From contig MU119578.1 of assembly GCA_014904845.1 (NCBI GenBank), positions 1-14,861 on the forward strand: a stretch of 14,861 nt of DNA. The letters run 5' to 3'. The number at the start of each line of letters is the position of its first letter. The stretch's first letter is position 1. Shown piece after piece: positions 11,117-14,861 of the stretch. Origin of the DNA: Acephala macrosclerotiorum. Lineage: Eukaryota; Ascomycota; Leotiomycetes; Helotiales; Mollisiaceae. Under the pieces are notes generated by a model, which worked only from the letters and a program-made list of their open reading frames with translations, searched no databases and was not told where the DNA came from. The position numbers and the translations under genes are program-made.

Positions 11117-11190
11117 TATCGAGATATATGCACGTATTTATTACGTGCTCTAACTAAAAGAGAACTAGCGTAAAACTTGAGAGTATATTA
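11117..11190. other. Small less-mutated island at a compositional boundary
   Basis: About 70 bases carry GCACGT, ACGTGCTC, AAGAGAACTAGCG and CTTGAGAG, with more than a dozen non-CpG G/C bases. To the left is nearly pure A+T; to the right begins an A-rich, C-retaining segment. The ACGTG, CTAAC and CTAG words are loosely similar to the LTR core of the other element, but I could not align them. It may be the end (an LTR core or terminal repeat) of the repeat that fills 11190-14300. Confidence 0.45.
11130..11148. repeat. Perfect 7-bp hairpin with ACGT arms
   Basis: GCACGTA (11130-11136) and TACGTGC (11142-11148) pair exactly around a 5-base loop TTTAT. Both arms contain ACGT and retain a non-CpG C or G. 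It is the most stable short hairpin in the right half of the window. Confidence 0.65.
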
Positions 11191-11364
11191 ATATTTTCAA
11201 TTTTAAATTTAATTTTTTAAATAATTAATAATCTTTATATTTAATACGTAAAAACTACGAATATTAAACGTAATATATTAATATATTCGAATATTTTAAT
11301 ATTATTAATATTAATTAATATTTAATTTTACTAATTAAATATAAAATAATAAAATTTAAACTAA

Positions 11365-11382
11365 AAAAAGTATATACTTTTT
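11365..11382. repeat. 18-bp perfect palindrome centred on TATATA
   Basis: AAAAAGTATATACTTTTT is its own reverse complement. The symmetric G and C that remain (ApG and CpT contexts) are rarely kept elsewhere. It immediately precedes a series of TTCGNTATTTAAAA words. Confidence 0.6.
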
Positions 11383-11524
11383 CGAAATTTAAAAATATAT
11401 ATTTAATTTTTTTTCGGTATTTAAAAAACTTTATAAAAAAGTACTAAAAAAATTTTACGTAAAAAAATATAATTCTTTCGATATTTAAAAGTTTTACGTT
11501 TTATATTTTCTTCGATATTTAAAA
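11381..11524. repeat. Four TTCG(A/G)(A/T)ATTTAAAA words at about 32-base spacing
   Basis: The word starts at 11381, 11413, 11477 and 11511, at intervals of 32, 64 and 34 bases, so one phase near 11445 is empty. Spacer sequences share short pieces (AAAGT, TTTTACG) but do not align well as full units. This is either a decayed tandem array of about 32-34 bases or a set of binding-site-like words near the end of an element. Confidence 0.45.
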
Positions 11525-14300
11525 AAATAATTATTAAAATCTTAATTATACTTTTTTTAATTTACGTTTATTACGTACAATAAAAAAATCGATTACGAAA
11601 ATTTTTTTTTTTTTAAATCGACGATTAAAACGATAATAAACGCTATACGTTATATTTTTTTTTAAAAATAATAAATCTTTATATTATTTGAAACGTATTT
11701 AAACTACGATTAATTTGAATTTTTATTTATATTTTATATACAAATAAATAAATATATATTAAAATAAATAAATTTTTCAAATATAAATCGATATTTTAAA
11801 ATAATAAAAATTAATATATAAAATAAAAATAAATTTTTTTCGAAATACGTTTTATTTTATTCGAATATTTTATTATTATTTTATAACGAATACGAAAAAT
11901 TATAAATATTTATTTTAAATAAAACTAATTTAAATAAACGTATAATAAAAAAAAAATTTTTTTATTATAATAAAAACGAATACGAAAAATAAATCGACTT
12001 TGAAAAATTAAATTTAAATAAATTTATTATAAACGAATTTATTTTATATAAACTCGAAATATTTAAAAAATTCGAATATAAAAATTTTACTTTATAATAT
12101 CTCTATATAAATAATTTTAAAAATTAAAAAATAATACATTTTAAAATAATTATCGATAATAATATTATTTATTTAAAAAACTATTTCAAAAAAAAATAGC
12201 GTTTATATATTACGTAAACGATTAAACGAACAAATTAAAATTTTTATTTAAAAACGATAATAATATATAATTTAATTAAACACGAAAATATAATAATAAA
12301 TAAAAAAAAAAAAATTCAATTTTCGATTTAATTTTAAAAATTAATTACAATTAAATTTAATTATTTTAAATAAATCTTATAAATTAAAATTTAAAATAAA
12401 TACGCGATAAAAATTTAAATAAAAAACATTTACTATTTAATAATCAAATTCGTAAAAAAATTAACAAATATTAATTTGAAAAAACGAAAAAATAATTTTA
12501 AAATTTTTAAATATAAATTAAAAACTATAATAAAAAATATCTCAAAATAAAAATAAAATATATATATTCTCGAAATCGTTATTTTAAAAACTCGAAAAAA
12601 TCGTCGAAAATTTTAATAAAATAAAAAACAAATATAATACTACGATTTATTATAAAATAAATCGATTTAAAATAATAATATTTAAAAAAAAATTATTTAT
12701 TCGATTAAAAATAATAAAAAAATAATATTACGAATAAATTTTTAAATAAATATAATATTATTTATAATGAAAATAAAAAAATCTATTAAAATTAAATTTA
12801 TTACAATAATAAACTTTTTAATTCTTTAATATATAATAAAACGATTATAAATTTCGAAAAATCGATTACTTGTAATAAAAAATCTACGACGAATATTAAA
12901 CGTACAATATAAAAAAAAAAAATTTAAAACTTCGAATAAAAATAAAAAAACGAAATTTAAAAAATTAAATAATTAAAAAAGTTTTTATTTTAATAATAAT
13001 AATAAATATAAAAAAACAATTTACGATTTTTTTAATAAAAAATTAAAATTATTTTAAAATTATTATAACAATATAAATATTACGTGAAATATATACGAAA
13101 AAACATTTTTAATTATATTAAAAAAATAAATATAAAGTTTTTATTTAAATAATATTTTCAATTATAATTATTCGTTTAAAAAAATTATTAAATATATAAA
13201 AATTAAATTCAAAATTTTATATATTTTAATAATATACTAAAAAAAATAAAAAAAAGTTATTTTACAAAATATTATTAAAAAAATTTTTATAAAAAAATTA
13301 ATCGAAAATTTCGAATTATTATTTAATAAATTATAATAAATTCGAGAAAAACAATCGAAAAAAAATTATAAAAATAATAATATAAAAAATTATATTTTAC
13401 GAGTTTATAACGATATTAAAAAATGTCGTATATATTTTATAAATTTTAAAAACACGTTAAAAAAGATTTAATATTAATTATATTATATTATTTAATCAAT
13501 TAAAAAAAACGAAATATAAAATAATTAAACTTCGATATTTGTTTCGTCGATTATAAATATAATAAATATAAAATAAATAAAAATCGTAATAATAAACGCG
13601 ATTAAAGTAAATATAATTACGATTATAAAAATTAAAAATATAATAAATACAATTGAAATAATTATTCGAAAAAAAAAATAAATTTATATTTATAAAAAAA
13701 TAAATTATTAGCTTACGAAATACTTTTTAAAAAAAAAACGACAAATATACGAAAAATTTAAAAACGAAATTTATTTTCGATATAAAAAATACATTTTTAT
13801 AATAAATTATTAAACTTTTTTAATTTACGAAAAAAAAAATAAAAAAATTTAAAAACGAAAATAAAATAAATATTTTTGACGTTTTTATTTTAAATATAAA
13901 AAAATTTAATTTTGAAAAATAAAACGAAAATAATAAAAAGCTCGTAAAAATTAATTTTTTTATTATAAAATACGTTAATATCGAAAAATTAATCGCGAAA
14001 TTAAATAATTAAAAAATATAATATTTATTAATTAAAAGCGACGTATTTCGTTTAATTAAAAAAAATTTAAATTAAAATTTTTTTTTTTAATTCACGAATA
14101 AATATACTATAAAAAAATTTCAAAATATATTATTAAATATAAACGTAATCGCTATATTAATTACAAAATACGATTAATTTATAATTTTATAAAAAATCGA
14201 TTTACGAATTAAATTTAATATTTCGAATCGCGAAAAAAAAATTTAATTCGAAATAAATAATATAAAAATTAAAAATATAATTAAAATTTATATTTTTATT

Positions 14301-14861
14301 AAAAAGATTATTTTTTACGTCGTATTTTATAATATATTATTTTTATTATTTTTAAAAAATATAAATAAATTTAAAATTTAATTTAATAATATAAATAATC
14401 GTATAAAAAAACGTAATAATAATATAATCGTATTAATTATATGTAAATAAAAATATTTATAAATTTTATTAATAAAATTAAAAAATTTTTTTATTTAATA
14501 TTATTTAATAAATATAAATTTATAATACGTATATAAAAAATTTAAATATTTATTAATACGACGATTTGTAAATATTTTTAATAAAATTAAATATAAAAAT
14601 TTTATATTTTAATAATTAAAATAAATTAATAAATTTTATTATTATTATTAAATAAACGCGAAATTATTAAAACGATTTAAATTTTTTTTAATAAATAATT
14701 ATAAATTTAATTATTTTATAATTATTAATATTATATATTTAAACGATAACGCGATTTTATAATTTATAAATTTTATTATAAAATTTTAAAACGTACGATT
14801 TATTATAAAAATATTTATACGATTTATATAAAACGTAATTAAAAAATATTAAATTAATACG
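14301..14861. other. Gene-free AT-rich right end
   Basis: Non-CpG C has mostly disappeared again and CpG sites are frequent towards the end (14655-14675, 14740-14760, 14790-14861). No open frame, repeat boundary or structured RNA is visible. It may be the continuation of the preceding dead repeat or a neighbouring one cut by the window edge. Confidence 0.5.

Larger units (their letters stand above)
11190..14300 (+). other. Degraded, strand-asymmetric segment, probable dead repeat of unknown type
   Basis: There is no intact frame. The plus strand is A-rich and keeps non-CpG C (ACA, ACT, TCA, TCT) while non-CpG G is nearly absent: in 12361-12960 I count about 20 non-CpG C against 3 non-CpG G. 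CpG is frequent (12540-12610, 13530-13620, 14130-14240). If this was coding, the A-rich plus strand is the likelier sense strand, because coding strands are usually purine-rich and G becomes A. I tried to read reverse transcriptase, integrase, Copia polymerase and Tc1/pogo transposase motifs on plus and found none I could support, so the family is unknown. It may extend past the window end. Confidence 0.4.

Noticed and set aside
1..14861. Bisulfite-converted sequence, suggested by C surviving only in CpG
   Set aside because: Bisulfite changes C to T on one strand of a molecule. Here C and G are both lost throughout the same strand, and the LTR cores and islands keep unconverted non-CpG C.
1..14861. 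Mitochondrial, apicoplast or Plasmodium-type AT-rich genome
   Set aside because: Those have long open frames, rRNA or tRNA genes and usually depleted CpG. This window has none of the genes and CpG is the preferred surviving form of G/C.
1..14861. CRISPR array or phage-like content
   Set aside because: There are no regularly spaced identical repeats with unique spacers and no phage genes. The only phased words (11381-11524) are imperfect and few.

Overview
The window is about 14.9 kb of extremely AT-rich DNA. I can see no intact gene, RNA gene or open reading frame of useful length on either strand; TAA and TTA triplets interrupt every frame. C and G survive almost only as CpG: most C are followed by G and most G are preceded by C, on both strands. 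For example, 1501-1800 holds 9 CpG sites and only one other G/C base. This is what exhaustive C-to-T mutation of both strands at CpA, CpT and CpC leaves behind when CpG is spared. The best-known cause is repeat-induced point mutation (RIP) of transposons in filamentous ascomycetes (Pezizomycotina). I therefore read the window as an AT-isochore, or possibly centromeric or subtelomeric heterochromatin, of such a fungus. The organism cannot be named from this sequence.

Layout. Positions 1-215 hold two copies of a ~144-bp-period tandem repeat, followed by a TAA microsatellite. At 612-828 and 6304-6507 lie two direct copies of a ~200-bp repeat, 5.68 kb apart. Each has a GC-containing core that kept a hairpin and a CACGTG site. 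They are best read as the LTRs of a ~5.9-kb LTR retrotransposon whose interior has been destroyed. A purine tract next to one LTR, the position of TATA-like sequence in the LTR, and the T-rich plus strand of much of the interior suggest the element reads on the minus strand. The middle of that interval (3608-4022) is a ~400-bp island that is much less mutated and has a perfect 11-bp inverted repeat. From 6508 to about 11116 the DNA is nearly pure A+T, including a 316-bp run with no G or C.

At 11117-11190 a second small island with a hairpin marks a change. From there to about 14300 the plus strand is A-rich and keeps non-CpG C while almost all non-CpG G is gone, so the two strands were mutated to different extents. 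This is probably the corpse of another, unidentified repeat.

Nothing here works as a set of genes. The biological interest is in the mutation pattern and in the short stretches that escaped it.
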